A DNA stretch of 64,000 nucleotides from an uncultured Alphaproteobacteria bacterium (GTDB lineage: Bacteria; Pseudomonadota; Alphaproteobacteria; Rhizobiales; Rhizobiaceae). This document shows positions 34,597 through 44,107 of this stretch, in pieces. A model generated the notes under the pieces. That model was not told the DNA's origin and searched no databases. It saw only the letters and a program-made list of their open reading frames with translations. Every line of letters begins with the position of its first letter. The first letter of the stretch is position 1. Position numbers and translations under genes: made by a program. The stretch covers positions 9,726 to 73,725 of the forward strand of contig CAKMZB010000004.1 in NCBI GenBank assembly GCA_929200315.1, in the 5' to 3' direction.

Positions 34597-35124
34597 ATGA
34601 AATTTTCAGAATTTTTGGAAAAGGAGGGAAAGCCGGAGGAACGGGACAGAGGTGAATATCTGTTTCATCAGGGTGACAAGAATCGTCGAATTTATCTCGT
34701 CCAAACCGGTTTTTTGAAGGCGTATTATCTTTCCGGTGATGGCAAGGAAAATACCAAATCGTTTGTTGTCGGCGGCGAAACGATCGGCAGTCTCAAAGGT
34801 ATTTTTGGGGAAGGCGGCAGCAGTTTCAGTCTGGTTTGCCTTGAGCGCAGCACGTTGATCGGTATCGATTTTGATACTCTTTATGAACACAGTCAGAGAG
34901 ACGGGGAGTTGGCCAACGACATGGTGGATTTCTTGCTGAATTTCGCCATGCGTAAGGAAACCAGGGAGTTCGAGCTTTTGTGCCTGCCGGCGGAGGAGCG
35001 CTACAAGCGCCTGCTGAAAACCATGCCGGACCTCTTCGACCGCGTTACCCAGAATGACATTGCCCGTTTCTTAGGGGTCACGCCGGTTGGGCTCAGCCGT
35101 ATAAAAAAGAGAGTTCTTCGATAA
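34597..35124 (+). CDS. Crp/Fnr family transcriptional regulator
   Basis: A 175-residue regulator with an N-terminal cyclic-nucleotide-binding fold (RGEYLFHQGDKNRRIYLVQTG, residues about 17-37, and FVVGGETIGSLKGIF) and a C-terminal winged HTH (NDIARFLGVTPVGLSRIKKR). No cysteine cluster as in Fnr is present. It is short, close to the type that lacks a long dimer helix. I take the ATG at 34597 with AGG about 8 nt upstream; the ATG at 34567 would add ten residues. Likely regulator of the divergent SDR-VTT pair. Ligand unknown. Confidence 0.82.
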   Translation: MKFSEFLEKEGKPEERDRGEYLFHQGDKNRRIYLVQTGFLKAYYLSGDGKENTKSFVVGGETIGSLKGIFGEGGSSFSLVCLERSTLIGIDFDTLYEHSQRDGELANDMVDFLLNFAMRKETREFELLCLPAEERYKRLLKTMPDLFDRVTQNDIARFLGVTPVGLSRIKKRVLR

Positions 35125-35241
35125 CTCGCTGAGCACTCAAGTCTTCAAGCGGGTTCTGCCGAGACAGCGCTCGGTACACATTTGTTACCCCATAGCGGAA
35201 TGCACAGATCAAAAAGACGAACCACCGAGAGATTAGCGCCC

Positions 35242-35778
35242 ATGAACATCGAGACTGGCTTTGCAGGAACTGAACCGGAGATCCGCACTCTTTTTCGCGA
35301 AACCTTTACGGCTTCGGAAGGCAAGAAATCGGGCAATGTGATCGCTGGTTTTGTCTCTGCTTTGATGGAGACGTCCATCCACGACGACGTCATCGCCTTC
35401 AGCGCACGGGAGGACGAAAAGCTCCTCGGCTGCATCTTTTTCTCGCGCATGCGCTACAGCGACGATCCGCGTTCCGTCTTCATCCTGTCGCCCGTTGCCG
35501 TCTCGCCGGGTATGCAAAAGCGCGGCATTGGTGGGGAGCTGATACGTTTTGGTTTGACGAAACTTGAGCAGGCTGGTGTCGACATCACCCTGACCTATGG
35601 CGATCCGGCCTATTATGGTCGTTTCGGCTACCAGCAGATCGATATTGATTTCGCTCAGGCCCCATACCCGCTCAGCCAGCCCATCGGCTGGCTCGCGCAA
35701 GCTTTGGGCGGAGAGTTCAGCCCGCTTAACGGTGTGCCGGTTTGTGTTGAGGCGCTGGGTGATCCGCAGCTTTGGTAG
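35242..35778 (+). CDS. GNAT family N-acetyltransferase
   Basis: A 178-residue acetyltransferase of the GNAT fold, close to the YhbS type. The acetyl-CoA loop is in PVAVSPGMQKRGIGGELIRFGL (Q/R-x-x-G-x-G/A pattern, residues about 89-110), followed by LTYGDPAYYGRFGYQQ. The ATG at 35242 gives a normal N-terminus. It converges on the LysE exporter gene with 4 bp between stop codons. Substrate unknown; it may act on a small amine or protein N-terminus. Confidence 0.85.
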   Translation: MNIETGFAGTEPEIRTLFRETFTASEGKKSGNVIAGFVSALMETSIHDDVIAFSAREDEKLLGCIFFSRMRYSDDPRSVFILSPVAVSPGMQKRGIGGELIRFGLTKLEQAGVDITLTYGDPAYYGRFGYQQIDIDFAQAPYPLSQPIGWLAQALGGEFSPLNGVPVCVEALGDPQLW

Positions 35779-35782
35779 CGGC

Positions 35783-36394
35783 TTAGCGGTCCGACAAAGC
35801 CAGGCGCAGGCTCAGGAACGCGAAGGCACCGGCGAAGGAGCGCTTCATCCAGGTCACCATGCCGGGACGGTTCATGATCTGTGTCCGCGCTGCGGCTGCA
35901 AAGGCGCCATAGCCGACAAAAACGACAAAGGTCATCGCCATGAAAGTCACGGCGAGCAATATCATTTGCGCTGTAGCACCCGCGCTTCCCGCCTCCACAA
36001 ATTGCGGCAGGAAGGCCAGGAAGAAGATTGAGAGTTTGGGATTCAGCACATTGATCAGGGCGCCATTCACTGCCGTGCGAACCTGCGGCTGCTTTTTGTA
36101 ATCTTCCTGCACGTCGAGCGCACCACCGTCACGCAAGATGCTCCAGGCCATATAGAGCAGGTAGGCCACGCCGAGATATTTGACGAATTGAAAGGCAAGC
36201 GCGCTGGTGTGGAAGATCGCCGCGAGGCCGATGATGCTGGCAAAGGCGGCCGGCACAATGCCGAGTGTGCAGCCCGCCGCCGCTGCGATGCTGGCGCGAA
36301 ACCCGCGCCCAAGACCCACGGCCAATGTGTAAAGCACTCCCGTCCCTGGCAGCAGGACAACGATGAACGACGTGATCAGAAATTCGAGCGTCAT
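35783..36394 (-). CDS. LysE/RhtB family amino-acid exporter
   Basis: A 203-residue inner-membrane exporter of the LysE/RhtB family. The N-terminus contains the family motif VVLLPGTGVLYTLAVGLGRG (residues 13-32) and several predicted membrane spans follow, with AVNGALINVLNPKLSIFFLAF near residue 110 as the second conserved block. Such proteins expel amino acids or related metabolites by proton antiport. It stands alone between convergent GNAT and the flavoprotein gene. Substrate cannot be predicted. Confidence 0.9.
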   Translation of the reverse strand: MTLEFLITSFIVVLLPGTGVLYTLAVGLGRGFRASIAAAAGCTLGIVPAAFASIIGLAAIFHTSALAFQFVKYLGVAYLLYMAWSILRDGGALDVQEDYKKQPQVRTAVNGALINVLNPKLSIFFLAFLPQFVEAGSAGATAQMILLAVTFMAMTFVVFVGYGAFAAAARTQIMNRPGMVTWMKRSFAGAFAFLSLRLALSDR

Positions 36395-36427
36395 GGTACC
36401 CTCCTCATCAAACCGGACCCTAGCGCC

Positions 36428-37615
36428 TTACGCCGCCCTCGCAACTGCCCCTGCAACCGCATGGCCCGCCGCCCAGCCGCTCGACCAGGCCCATTGGAAA
36501 TTGTAGCCGCCGAGCCAGCCCGTCACGTCCACCGCTTCTCCAATAAAATAGAGCCCCGGGGCGCGCTTGGCTTCCATCGTCTTGGAGGAGAGCTCGGCGG
36601 TGGAAACGCCGCCGACGGTAACTTCAGCCTTGGCAAATCCCTCCGTGCCGTTGGGCAAAAAGGGCCAGGCGTGAAGACGCATTTGCGCGTCCTGAAGTTG
36701 CTGGTCGGTGATCTCGCCGAGCGGTTTTTCAAACTCCAGCCGCTGCACCAGCGCGTCTGCAAGGCGTTGCGGCAGGTGCTGGGAAAGCGCTGCATGAAGG
36801 GTCTTCTGCGGAGCAGATCTCTTCGCTGCCAGCAGATCAAAACCGCCTGGAAGAAAGTCCACCAGCACCGGCTCGCCATGCCGCCAGTAACTGGAAACCT
36901 GGAGCATCGCTGGGCCGGACAGGCCGCGATGGGTGAAGAGCGACGCTTCGGCAAACTGCGCCTTGCCAACTCGCACGATGGTCGGCGCTGCGACACCAGA
37001 AAGGTCACGAAACAGCGCCTCGGTTCCCGGCAGCGTGAAGGGCACCAGCGCCGGGCGCGGTTCGACGATTTTCAGACCGAATTGCCGTGCAAGATGATAG
37101 GCAAAATCGCTCGCACCAATCTTCGGGATCGACGGCCCGCCCGTCGCGATGACGAGGTTTGCCGCTTCCACCACCTCTTCGCCGTAACAGACGCGGAAGA
37201 TTTCACCCTCCCGGTCAACATGCTCAACCGGTGCGCCAAACGCGAACTCCGCACCCTCGGCTTCCGCCATCAACATGTCGACGATCTGCCGCGCCGACCC
37301 GTCGCAAAAAAGCTGGCCAAGCGTCTTCTCGTGATAGGCGATGCCATGCCGCTCCACCATCGCGACAAAGTCGGCTGCCGTGTATCGACCGAGCGCTGAT
37401 TTCGCGAAATGTGGGTTGGCGCTCAGGAAGCGATCGGGGGCACATTCGCTGTTGGTGAAGTTGCATCGCCCGCCACCGGAGATGAGAATTTTTTGACCCG
37501 GCTTTTTCGCGTGGTCGATGACCAACACTTTCGCCCCATTTTGCACGGCGACGCCCGCACACATGAGTCCGGCCCCGCCGGCGCCAAGGATGATCGTGTC
37601 AAAAGTCCGGGCCAT
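36428..37615 (-). CDS. HI0933-like NAD(P)/FAD-dependent oxidoreductase
   Basis: A 395-residue flavoprotein of the HI0933/YhiN family (TIGR00275-like). FAD binds at TIILGAGGAGLMCAGVAVQN near the N-terminus; the hallmark KPGQKILISGGGRCNFTN follows near residue 40, and the C-terminal FAD motif is GWLGGYNFQWAWSSGWAAGH. The ATG at 37615 fits the family start; an ATG 16 codons upstream is possible. These proteins are widespread and have no firm function. It is independent of its neighbours. Confidence 0.88.
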   Translation of the reverse strand: MARTFDTIILGAGGAGLMCAGVAVQNGAKVLVIDHAKKPGQKILISGGGRCNFTNSECAPDRFLSANPHFAKSALGRYTAADFVAMVERHGIAYHEKTLGQLFCDGSARQIVDMLMAEAEGAEFAFGAPVEHVDREGEIFRVCYGEEVVEAANLVIATGGPSIPKIGASDFAYHLARQFGLKIVEPRPALVPFTLPGTEALFRDLSGVAAPTIVRVGKAQFAEASLFTHRGLSGPAMLQVSSYWRHGEPVLVDFLPGGFDLLAAKRSAPQKTLHAALSQHLPQRLADALVQRLEFEKPLGEITDQQLQDAQMRLHAWPFLPNGTEGFAKAEVTVGGVSTAELSSKTMEAKRAPGLYFIGEAVDVTGWLGGYNFQWAWSSGWAAGHAVAGAVARAA

Positions 37616-37735
37616 TTTGGCGTCGAGGCCCCCATTGCCGAATCTGGAGGGGCTATTTGGCACAAAACGGGGTGCATTTGGCTAGAAATGCGGCCTATTT
37701 CAAAATAGAATGCCGCAGCGCGGCAAGGAACGAGG

Positions 37736-38476
37736 TCAGATCGCCAGATATTCGTGGCGCAGGGCCTCGTCGTCGAGCACCTCTTTCGCGGTGCCGGAAA
37801 AGGCAACTTCGCCAGTGTCGAGGATCACCGCGCGGTCTGAGATTTTTAGCGCGGCAACGGCGTTCTGCTCAACGATAATCGTGGTGATCCCGGCGGAACG
37901 CACTTCCAACAAAGCCTTCTCAATATCGTGCCGGACAACCGGAGCAAGGCCCTCATAAGGTTCATCAAGAAGCAGCAATTTCAAGTCTTTAGCAAGCGCT
38001 CGGCCAATTGCCAGCATCTGCTGTTCGCCGCCGGAAAGGGTTGTTCCCTCTTGCTTGCGGCGCTCTTTCAGGCGGGGGAAAAGCTCATAAATGCGCTCAA
38101 AATCCCAACCCCTTTCACCCGCAATAACAGCAAGATCGAGGTTCTCCTCCACCGTAAGACCCTGAATGATCCGGCGATCTTCGGGCACCAATTGAATGCC
38201 GGCACCAGCGGCCTCATGGTCCTTCATTTCGTGGACAGCATTGCCCTGAAGGTAGATCTCACCGCTGCGCACTTCCGGGCTCTCGGCACGGGCAATGGCC
38301 CGTAAAGTCGAGGTTTTTCCTGCTCCATTGCGGCCAAGGAGAGCGAGAATCTCACCCTCGTTCACGTCGAACGAGATGTTCTGGACGATGTAGGAATCGC
38401 CGTAATAGGCGTTCACATTGGAGATTGAGAAATAGTCGGACACAGCCTCATGTTGTTCCATCGCAGCAACACTCAT
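37736..38476 (-). CDS. livF: Branched-chain-amino-acid-type ABC transporter ATP-binding protein LivF
   Basis: A 246-residue ABC ATPase of the LivF class, with Walker A GRNGAGKT (residues 48-55), signature LSGGEQQMLAIGRAL and Walker B LLLLDEPYEGLAP. The start is the ATG at 38476, which shares one base with the livG stop (TGATG); a TTG one codon earlier is unlikely. Last gene of the livKHMGF set. LivF-type subunits pair with LivG to drive LivHM. Substrate may be branched-chain amino acids or amides, depending on the binding protein. Confidence 0.93.
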   Translation of the reverse strand: MSVAAMEQHEAVSDYFSISNVNAYYGDSYIVQNISFDVNEGEILALLGRNGAGKTSTLRAIARAESPEVRSGEIYLQGNAVHEMKDHEAAGAGIQLVPEDRRIIQGLTVEENLDLAVIAGERGWDFERIYELFPRLKERRKQEGTTLSGGEQQMLAIGRALAKDLKLLLLDEPYEGLAPVVRHDIEKALLEVRSAGITTIIVEQNAVAALKISDRAVILDTGEVAFSGTAKEVLDDEALRHEYLAI

Positions 38477-39300
38477 CAAACCTGCTCCTCGCCGAGATAA
38501 GCCTCTTTAACCCTCGGATTGTTCTTGATTTCTTCCGGCGTGCCCTGGGCAATGATGCGCCCTCCTGCAAGCACAGAAATGCGGTCGGCGAGGGAGAAAA
38601 CGACGTGCATGTCGTGCTCGATGATGACCTTGGTCATCCCGCCTTCCTTGATTTTTTTCAGCAGATCAATCGTCGCGTTTGTATCATGTCGCGCCATCCC
38701 GGCAGTCGGCTCATCCAGCAACAGCAAACGCGGGTGCTGAATAAGGCCCATGGCCAGTTCCAACCGGCGCTTGTCGCCGCGAGACTGAGAGGAGGCGAGA
38801 TCATCAAACTGGGCTTGAAGACCAACGCTCTCAAGCACATGCTTCGCCTCATCGCGCAGCGCCTTCTCACCTGAAAAAGACGAGAAGGGATTGAGGCGGA
38901 AATGCCCATCACGCTTGGACAAGGCGGGCACCATGACGTTTTCCAGAACCGTCAATTCAGGAAAGACTTCCGGCGTCTGGAAGACGCGGGCAACGCCGAG
39001 CTGATTGATCTGGTGCGGGCTTTTGCCGGTTAGCACATTGCCGTCAAAGACCACCGCCCCGCGGTCGGGTTTCAGCCGCCCAACACAGACATTCAGCAGC
39101 GTTGATTTACCGGCTCCGTTCGGCCCGATAATTGCGTGGGTTTCCCCCTCACGCACATCGAGATCAACGTCGGACAAAGCGTGCAAACCGGCGAAACTCT
39201 TATGCACATCATCGATGTGAAGAACCGTGTTAGGCGTGCCGCGCTTGAAGCCGCGATCTTCATCTTCAGTTTTAGCCTGCTCTTTGACTTGGTTGCTCAT
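38476..39300 (-). CDS. livG: Branched-chain-amino-acid-type ABC transporter ATP-binding protein LivG
   Basis: A 274-residue ABC ATPase with Walker A GPNGAGKST (residues 59-67), a signature region SRGDKRRLELAMGL in the relaxed LivG form, and Walker B LLLLDEPTAGM. The N-terminus carries about 25 polar residues before the domain (MSNQVKEQAKTEDEDRGFKR), longer than usual. The start at 39300 fits: the frame stays open upstream into livM but that part has no similarity. The livM stop lies 5 bp upstream. Confidence 0.92.
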   Translation of the reverse strand: MSNQVKEQAKTEDEDRGFKRGTPNTVLHIDDVHKSFAGLHALSDVDLDVREGETHAIIGPNGAGKSTLLNVCVGRLKPDRGAVVFDGNVLTGKSPHQINQLGVARVFQTPEVFPELTVLENVMVPALSKRDGHFRLNPFSSFSGEKALRDEAKHVLESVGLQAQFDDLASSQSRGDKRRLELAMGLIQHPRLLLLDEPTAGMARHDTNATIDLLKKIKEGGMTKVIIEHDMHVVFSLADRISVLAGGRIIAQGTPEEIKNNPRVKEAYLGEEQV

Positions 39301-39305
39301 CGGGC

Positions 39306-40508
39306 TCACTCCGCCGCGCGGGGCGCGATGGATTCGCCCGGTTTGGTTGAGGGTATTGTGGCAGATTTCATGGTCTCGCGGTTCTTCGGTCGCCGGAACA
39401 GAACCGACAACCGGCGGAAGCCTTCCATTAGCCCGCCGGGCAAGAAGATCACGATGATCATGAACATCAAGCCAAGCGTCATGTGCCAACCCTCACCCAC
39501 AAAAAGGGATGAGATTTCAGCCATGAAGTCGCGCAGCCCGTCTGGCAGGAAGGAGAAGAAATCGGCAATAATCCCCTCGTTCCACGATGAGACTTTCTGC
39601 TCGGCATATTTGATGAGACCGGCCCCGAGAACCGGGCCAACCAGAGTGCCCACTCCGCCCAGAATGGTCATCAACACAACCTCGCCGGAGGCCGTCCACT
39701 GCATGCGCTCGGCCCCCGCAATCGGGTCCGTTGCCGTCATCAGACCGCCGGCGAGACCGGCATACATGCCAGAAATCACGAAAGCGGTGATGAGGTAAGG
39801 TCGTGTGTTGATGCCGGTATAATTCAACCGGTTCTGGTTGGATTTAATAGCCTTGAGCATCATGCCAAAATTGGAATGAGTGATGCGCTGAGCGATGAAA
39901 AATCCGAGAATGAGAATGACGGCGCAGAAGTAGAAACCCGTATAGCCGCTCATCGCCATGCCAAAGAAATTCGTCGTCGGCACACCGATCTCTTCCACAC
40001 CGAAAGCCTGGTCAATCACGCGAATATCGCCGTCAAGAAGGGACTGATTGGGATCAGAACGGATCGCCCTTGTTTGCAGGCCGGTCTCACCATTGGTGAG
40101 CGGCGTCAAAACCGAATAGGCCAGATTGTACATCATCTGGGCAAAGGCGAGGGTAAGTATCGAGAAGTAGATGCCCGAACGCCGCAGCGACACATAGCCG
40201 ATGGCGAAGGCCAAAAGCCCGGCAATGGCGGTGGAGAAAATGATTGCGGGAAGCACGTTCATCGTCAAAAGTTTGTAGCTCCACATCGCCATGTAGGAGC
40301 CGATCCCGATAAAGGCCGCATGGCCAAAGGAAAGGTAGCCGGTCAGGCCAAAGAGGATGTTGAAACCGATGGCGAAGAGGCCAAAAATAGCAATCTTCTG
40401 AAGCAGATCAGGGTAGTTCGCCCCGATCGGCTCAAGCAGGATGGGCAGGCACAGGATGACGGCGGAAAAGCCGATCAGAAGCGCCCAATCTTTCCATGAA
40501 GAGGTCAC
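39306..40508 (-). CDS. livM: Branched-chain-amino-acid-type ABC transporter permease LivM
   Basis: A 400-residue multi-span inner-membrane permease of the LivM class. [25 protein letters not shown] near residues 43-67 and the cytoplasmic loop near [20 protein letters not shown] are family hallmarks. The start is GTG at 40508, 4 bp after the livH stop, with GGAGG upstream inside livH. The C-terminal tail of about 40 residues ([20 protein letters not shown]) is polar and extends beyond the last membrane span. Confidence 0.92.
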   Translation of the reverse strand: MTSSWKDWALLIGFSAVILCLPILLEPIGANYPDLLQKIAIFGLFAIGFNILFGLTGYLSFGHAAFIGIGSYMAMWSYKLLTMNVLPAIIFSTAIAGLLAFAIGYVSLRRSGIYFSILTLAFAQMMYNLAYSVLTPLTNGETGLQTRAIRSDPNQSLLDGDIRVIDQAFGVEEIGVPTTNFFGMAMSGYTGFYFCAVILILGFFIAQRITHSNFGMMLKAIKSNQNRLNYTGINTRPYLITAFVISGMYAGLAGGLMTATDPIAGAERMQWTASGEVVLMTILGGVGTLVGPVLGAGLIKYAEQKVSSWNEGIIADFFSFLPDGLRDFMAEISSLFVGEGWHMTLGLMFMIIVIFLPGGLMEGFRRLSVLFRRPKNRETMKSATIPSTKPGESIAPRAAE

Positions 40509-40512
40509 AGGA

Positions 40513-41541
40513 TCAGTCCTCCATCACGCCCTGGCGACCAAGCAGGCCACGGGGCAGCGTCAACAGAATTATCACGGCAACGAGGTAAATTATGACCTGA
40601 TCGAGTGCCGGAAGAATGCTTTTCACCTCGTTCATCGAGGCAAAGCTCTGAAGGATGCCGAGAAGAAATCCGGCAAGTACGGCCCCGCCAAGGGAGCCCA
40701 TTCCGCCAACAACAACGACCACGAAGGAGAGCACGAGAAACTCCATTCCAAGGTTATAGTCGGGTGGATAGATCGGCGTGTACATTGCGCCCGCGACCCC
40801 GGCGACTATAGCCGCCAACGCAAAGACAATGGTGAAACGCTTCTCAATATTGATGCCAAGGAGACCCACCGTCTCGCGGTCCTGCATCCCGGCTCGCACC
40901 ACCATGCCGAAGGTGGTGAATTGCAGAAAGGCGAAGACCGCACCGATCACGATGAGCGAAAAGACGAAGTAAACCAGCCGCCACCAGGGATAGACAACGT
41001 TATCCCCAAGGCCGAACCAATTGCCCACATTTGCCGCGCCAGCGACAATTTCCGGGGCCTGCTGGGGAATGGGGTTCGCACCGTAATAGTGGCGCACAAT
41101 CTCGGCCAGCACGATAGCAAGGCCGAAGGTAACAAGGATCTGGTCGGCGTGAGGGCGTTTGTAAAAATGCTTGATGAGGCCGCGCTCCATCACGACCCCG
41201 ACAAAGCCCATCACGACTATGGCCAAAAGGATCGATAGCGGCACTGAATAGTCCTGGAGGAAATTTGCCGTTCCGGACCCGAACCATTCCTGAATATAAG
41301 GCACATCCACCTTAAGCGGATTGCCCAGAAAGTCTTTTTCCGTCTCCGAAATGGTGACGTAGGAAGTGGAGAAAATCCGCTCCAGCGATACTGCACAAAA
41401 GGCACCAAACATGAACAATGCGCCGTGGGCAAAGTTCACCACGCCGAGTGTTCCAAAAACCAGGGTCAGGCCAAGAGCGATTAGCGCATAGGCGCCGCCC
41501 TTATCCAACCCGTTTAAAACCTGAAGAAATAATGCGTCCAT
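40513..41541 (-). CDS. livH: Branched-chain-amino-acid-type ABC transporter permease LivH
   Basis: A 342-residue permease of the LivH class. The N-terminal [20 protein letters not shown] is the classic start, followed by [20 protein letters not shown]. The family ATPase-contact region is around [20 protein letters not shown]. Compared with Escherichia coli LivH it has a larger loop (about residues 55-85, containing [20 protein letters not shown]) that is expected to face the periplasm. It lies 124 bp after livK, behind a strong hairpin. Confidence 0.92.
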   Translation of the reverse strand: MDALFLQVLNGLDKGGAYALIALGLTLVFGTLGVVNFAHGALFMFGAFCAVSLERIFSTSYVTISETEKDFLGNPLKVDVPYIQEWFGSGTANFLQDYSVPLSILLAIVVMGFVGVVMERGLIKHFYKRPHADQILVTFGLAIVLAEIVRHYYGANPIPQQAPEIVAGAANVGNWFGLGDNVVYPWWRLVYFVFSLIVIGAVFAFLQFTTFGMVVRAGMQDRETVGLLGINIEKRFTIVFALAAIVAGVAGAMYTPIYPPDYNLGMEFLVLSFVVVVVGGMGSLGGAVLAGFLLGILQSFASMNEVKSILPALDQVIIYLVAVIILLTLPRGLLGRQGVMED

Positions 41542-41634
41542 ACCAATGGCGCCTCGCCCTCACGGCGCGAACCGCCCTCCCCTCTTCACCGACAGGTGCA
41601 AGTGCCAACAACCCCACAGGGGCCGAGAAGAAAT

Positions 41635-41657
41635 GGGCGGCCCGTAACGGGCCGCCC
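41635..41657 (-). terminator. Strong hairpin between livK and livH (partial terminator or mRNA stabiliser)
   Basis: GGGCGGCCCG, loop TAA and CGGGCCGCCC form a perfect 10-bp stem with a 3-nt loop, 8 bp after the livK stop codon. On the minus strand it is followed by a T-rich run (ATTTCTTCT). In binding-protein-dependent transport operons such hairpins after the first gene lower expression of the membrane genes relative to the binding protein. Whether it ends transcription or protects the livK mRNA end cannot be told here. Confidence 0.75.
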
Positions 41658-41665
41658 AAGATGTT

Positions 41666-43012
41666 TTAGCCGTTATTATACGGGCCGAGTTCACCGCCGA
41701 GCAGCTCAGGAGCGTACTCAACTTGCGAACGCGGCGTGACTTCCACCACTTCCAGAAGGTCAAATTTGGACTGCGGGTTTTGTGCACCCTGCACAACCAG
41801 AACGTCCTTGAAGCACTGGTGATCTTCGGCACGGTAAAGAACCGGACCGTTGCCAAGTCCATCAAACTCAAAGCCTTCCAGCGACTTACCGAGTTCGGAA
41901 GGCATGAACGTGCCAGCACGCTCAGCAGCATCCGCGTAGAGTAGAACCTGAGAATAGCAGGTATGGGCAGCCTGGGACGGCGGGAAACCGTATTTGGTGC
42001 CGAAGGATTTCACAAAGGCCTGGGAACCCTCATCCTTCAGCGACCAGTTCCAGTTGGTAGAGCCATAGATGCCCTTGATCGATTCACCAGCACCCTGCGC
42101 CATCAGACGCGAGAAGAGCGGCACAACGATCTGGAAGTCCTTGCCGTTAACCTGCTTGTCGCGCAGGCCAAACTGCACGGCCTGGGTCAGGGAGTTCACC
42201 ATGTCCTTGCCGTAGTGGTTCAGCACCAGCACGTCTGCACCGGAGTCCAGCACCGGCGTGATGAAGGACGAGAAGTCACCAGCACCAAGGGGCGTACGAA
42301 CCGCTGCGGTGGTGTTCCAACCAAGTTCTTCGGTGTATTTCTGGATAGAACCTTCCTGTGACCAACCCCAAGTGTAGTCAGCGGTCAGGTGGTAGGCGTT
42401 ACGGTCGGAACCAAATGCGTTCTTAAGCACGGGAGCCAGCGCAGCGCCGGTCATTTCCGTGTTGAAGAAGTGGCGGAAACCGTTGGCACGCTTGTCTTTA
42501 CCGGTCGTGTCGTTGGAGTGGGTTAGGCCTGCCATGAAGATCACGCCAGCTTCCTGGCAAAGACCCTGCACAGCGATGGCCACACCGGAAGACGAACCAC
42601 CGGTAATCATGATGGCACCGTCGTTCTCGATCATGCGCTTGGCCGATGCACGAGCGGCGTCAGACTTGGTCTGCGTGTCGCCGGTCACGAAATCGACTTT
42701 CTTGCCGAGAACGCCGTTGCCCTTCAGGGCCTTGGATGAGAATGTGTTGAGCATCCCGCCATCGCCTTCACCGTTGAGGTGCTCGACTGCAAGCTCGTAA
42801 GCGCGCAGTTCGTCTGCACCCTCGTCGGCGTAAGCGCCCGTCTGCGGCACGTTGAAGCCCAACGTCACCGTGTCACCCTTTGGGGCGTTGCGGTAGCCGT
42901 GGCCGTCAGCAAAAGCGCGGCTAAAGAAGTAAGGCGTAGCGGCGGCACCAGCGGCAGCTACTGCCCCGCTTTTGATGACGCGGCGGCGCGTGAGGTCGTT
43001 ACGATCGCTCAT
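41666..43012 (-). CDS. livK: ABC transporter substrate-binding protein, LivK/AmiC type, Tat-exported
   Basis: A 448-residue periplasmic binding protein of the branched-chain amino acid/amide (Peripla_BP_6) family. The N-terminus TRRRVIKSGAVAAAGAAATP with the R-R motif indicates Tat export, unusual among Liv-type proteins but common in alphaproteobacteria. The mature part starts DTVTLGFNVPQTGAYADEGA and includes MITGGSSSGVAIAVQGLCQE. It heads the livKHMGF set. Ligand unknown: leucine-type amino acids, amides and short organic acids all occur in this family. Confidence 0.88.
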   Translation of the reverse strand: MSDRNDLTRRRVIKSGAVAAAGAAATPYFFSRAFADGHGYRNAPKGDTVTLGFNVPQTGAYADEGADELRAYELAVEHLNGEGDGGMLNTFSSKALKGNGVLGKKVDFVTGDTQTKSDAARASAKRMIENDGAIMITGGSSSGVAIAVQGLCQEAGVIFMAGLTHSNDTTGKDKRANGFRHFFNTEMTGAALAPVLKNAFGSDRNAYHLTADYTWGWSQEGSIQKYTEELGWNTTAAVRTPLGAGDFSSFITPVLDSGADVLVLNHYGKDMVNSLTQAVQFGLRDKQVNGKDFQIVVPLFSRLMAQGAGESIKGIYGSTNWNWSLKDEGSQAFVKSFGTKYGFPPSQAAHTCYSQVLLYADAAERAGTFMPSELGKSLEGFEFDGLGNGPVLYRAEDHQCFKDVLVVQGAQNPQSKFDLLEVVEVTPRSQVEYAPELLGGELGPYNNG

Positions 43013-43126
43013 GTTTTCCTCCCATGAGATATGACGTCTTTGGATCGGAAACGACTCCCAATCGTCCCCTCCATCGCTATCGATACGCCTTCTCCAACAT
43101 TTGCGAAATTCGCCTTTGGGCTAAGT

Positions 43127-44059
43127 TCAGCCCTCAATCGGCTCCAGATGTTTTTCCAATTCAGCGCGCAAATGCTCATGTTGGCTTGGAAGTTTGAGGC
43201 CGGAGCCGAGCTGCGCCAGCGGCTCGTCGCTATCAAAGCCTGGTTCGTTCGTTGCAACCTCAAAGAGCACGCCGCCGGGAGTGCGAAAGTAGATGGCCCA
43301 AAAATAATTGCGGTCAATCACAGGGGTTACAGCGTAGCCTGTATCCACCAGCGCGCTGCGCACATCGAGTTGCGCAGCCCTGTCCGGGACAGCGAAGGCC
43401 ACATGGTGAACACTCCCTGCCCCCTGTTGCGCAGTGTCCGCACCCGGGAGCGTTTCGAGGTCGATGACATTGGCTTCATTCCCACCCTCGCGGATGAAGC
43501 GGGTTACATCGCCTCGCGTTTCACCCTTGGAGTAGCCCATGAAAGTCAGCAATTCCCCCATGGCGTCGTCATCTTGCAAACGCATAGACGTGGAATGGAA
43601 ACCACGAATAGCTTCGTCAGCGTTCACCCCACCATCGGTCCAAGGAGCGCGGTGATCTTCAGCTTCCACCAGCGCAAAACCGTCTCCATCCGGTCCTTCA
43701 AAGTTGAGCCGGATTTCACCAAAATCATCAGCATCGGCGAGGCCACTTACCTCTGCGGTAGAAAGCCGGTCGCGCCAAAAGGGCAGTGAACCAGGTGGGA
43801 CGGCAAAGACCGTGCGACCAACTTCCCCAACACCAGACCGTCCTTTGCGCATGTGAGGAAATGGGAAATAGGTCATCACCGTACCTGGGCTTCCTGCTTC
43901 GTCACCGTAATAGAGATGATAGACGTCCGGCACGTCAAAATTGACGGTTTTCTTCACCCGCCTCAGGCCGAGCAGGTTGGTGAAGAAGGCGTTGTTTTCA
44001 CGGGCAGACGACGCCATTGACGTGACGTGGTGCAGGCCCTCAATTGCTTTGATGGTCAT
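43127..44059 (-). CDS. Ring-cleaving dioxygenase-like VOC protein (MhqO family)
   Basis: A 310-residue protein with two vicinal-oxygen-chelate modules. The N-terminal module starts IEGLHHVTSMASSARENNAF and the C-terminal one SVHHVAFAVPDRAAQLDVRS; the putative iron ligands are the His of each HHV and Glu in GVLFEVATNEPGF. This is the arrangement of the MhqO/LinE-like group, which cleaves hydroquinone-type rings. It lies 48 bp from the flavoprotein gene and probably belongs to the same transcript with the aldehyde dehydrogenase. Activity inferred from family. Confidence 0.85.
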   Translation of the reverse strand: MTIKAIEGLHHVTSMASSARENNAFFTNLLGLRRVKKTVNFDVPDVYHLYYGDEAGSPGTVMTYFPFPHMRKGRSGVGEVGRTVFAVPPGSLPFWRDRLSTAEVSGLADADDFGEIRLNFEGPDGDGFALVEAEDHRAPWTDGGVNADEAIRGFHSTSMRLQDDDAMGELLTFMGYSKGETRGDVTRFIREGGNEANVIDLETLPGADTAQQGAGSVHHVAFAVPDRAAQLDVRSALVDTGYAVTPVIDRNYFWAIYFRTPGGVLFEVATNEPGFDSDEPLAQLGSGLKLPSQHEHLRAELEKHLEPIEG

Positions 44060-44107
44060 TGTGTTTCCTTTGCCTTTGTCATTCTTGTGCTGGCTGCATT
44101 TACAAGA

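Noticed and set aside
36188..37399. Long plus-strand open frame opposite the LysE and HI0933-like genes
   Set aside because: It covers two recognisable genes on the other strand and has low-complexity Arg/His-rich translation; a shadow frame.
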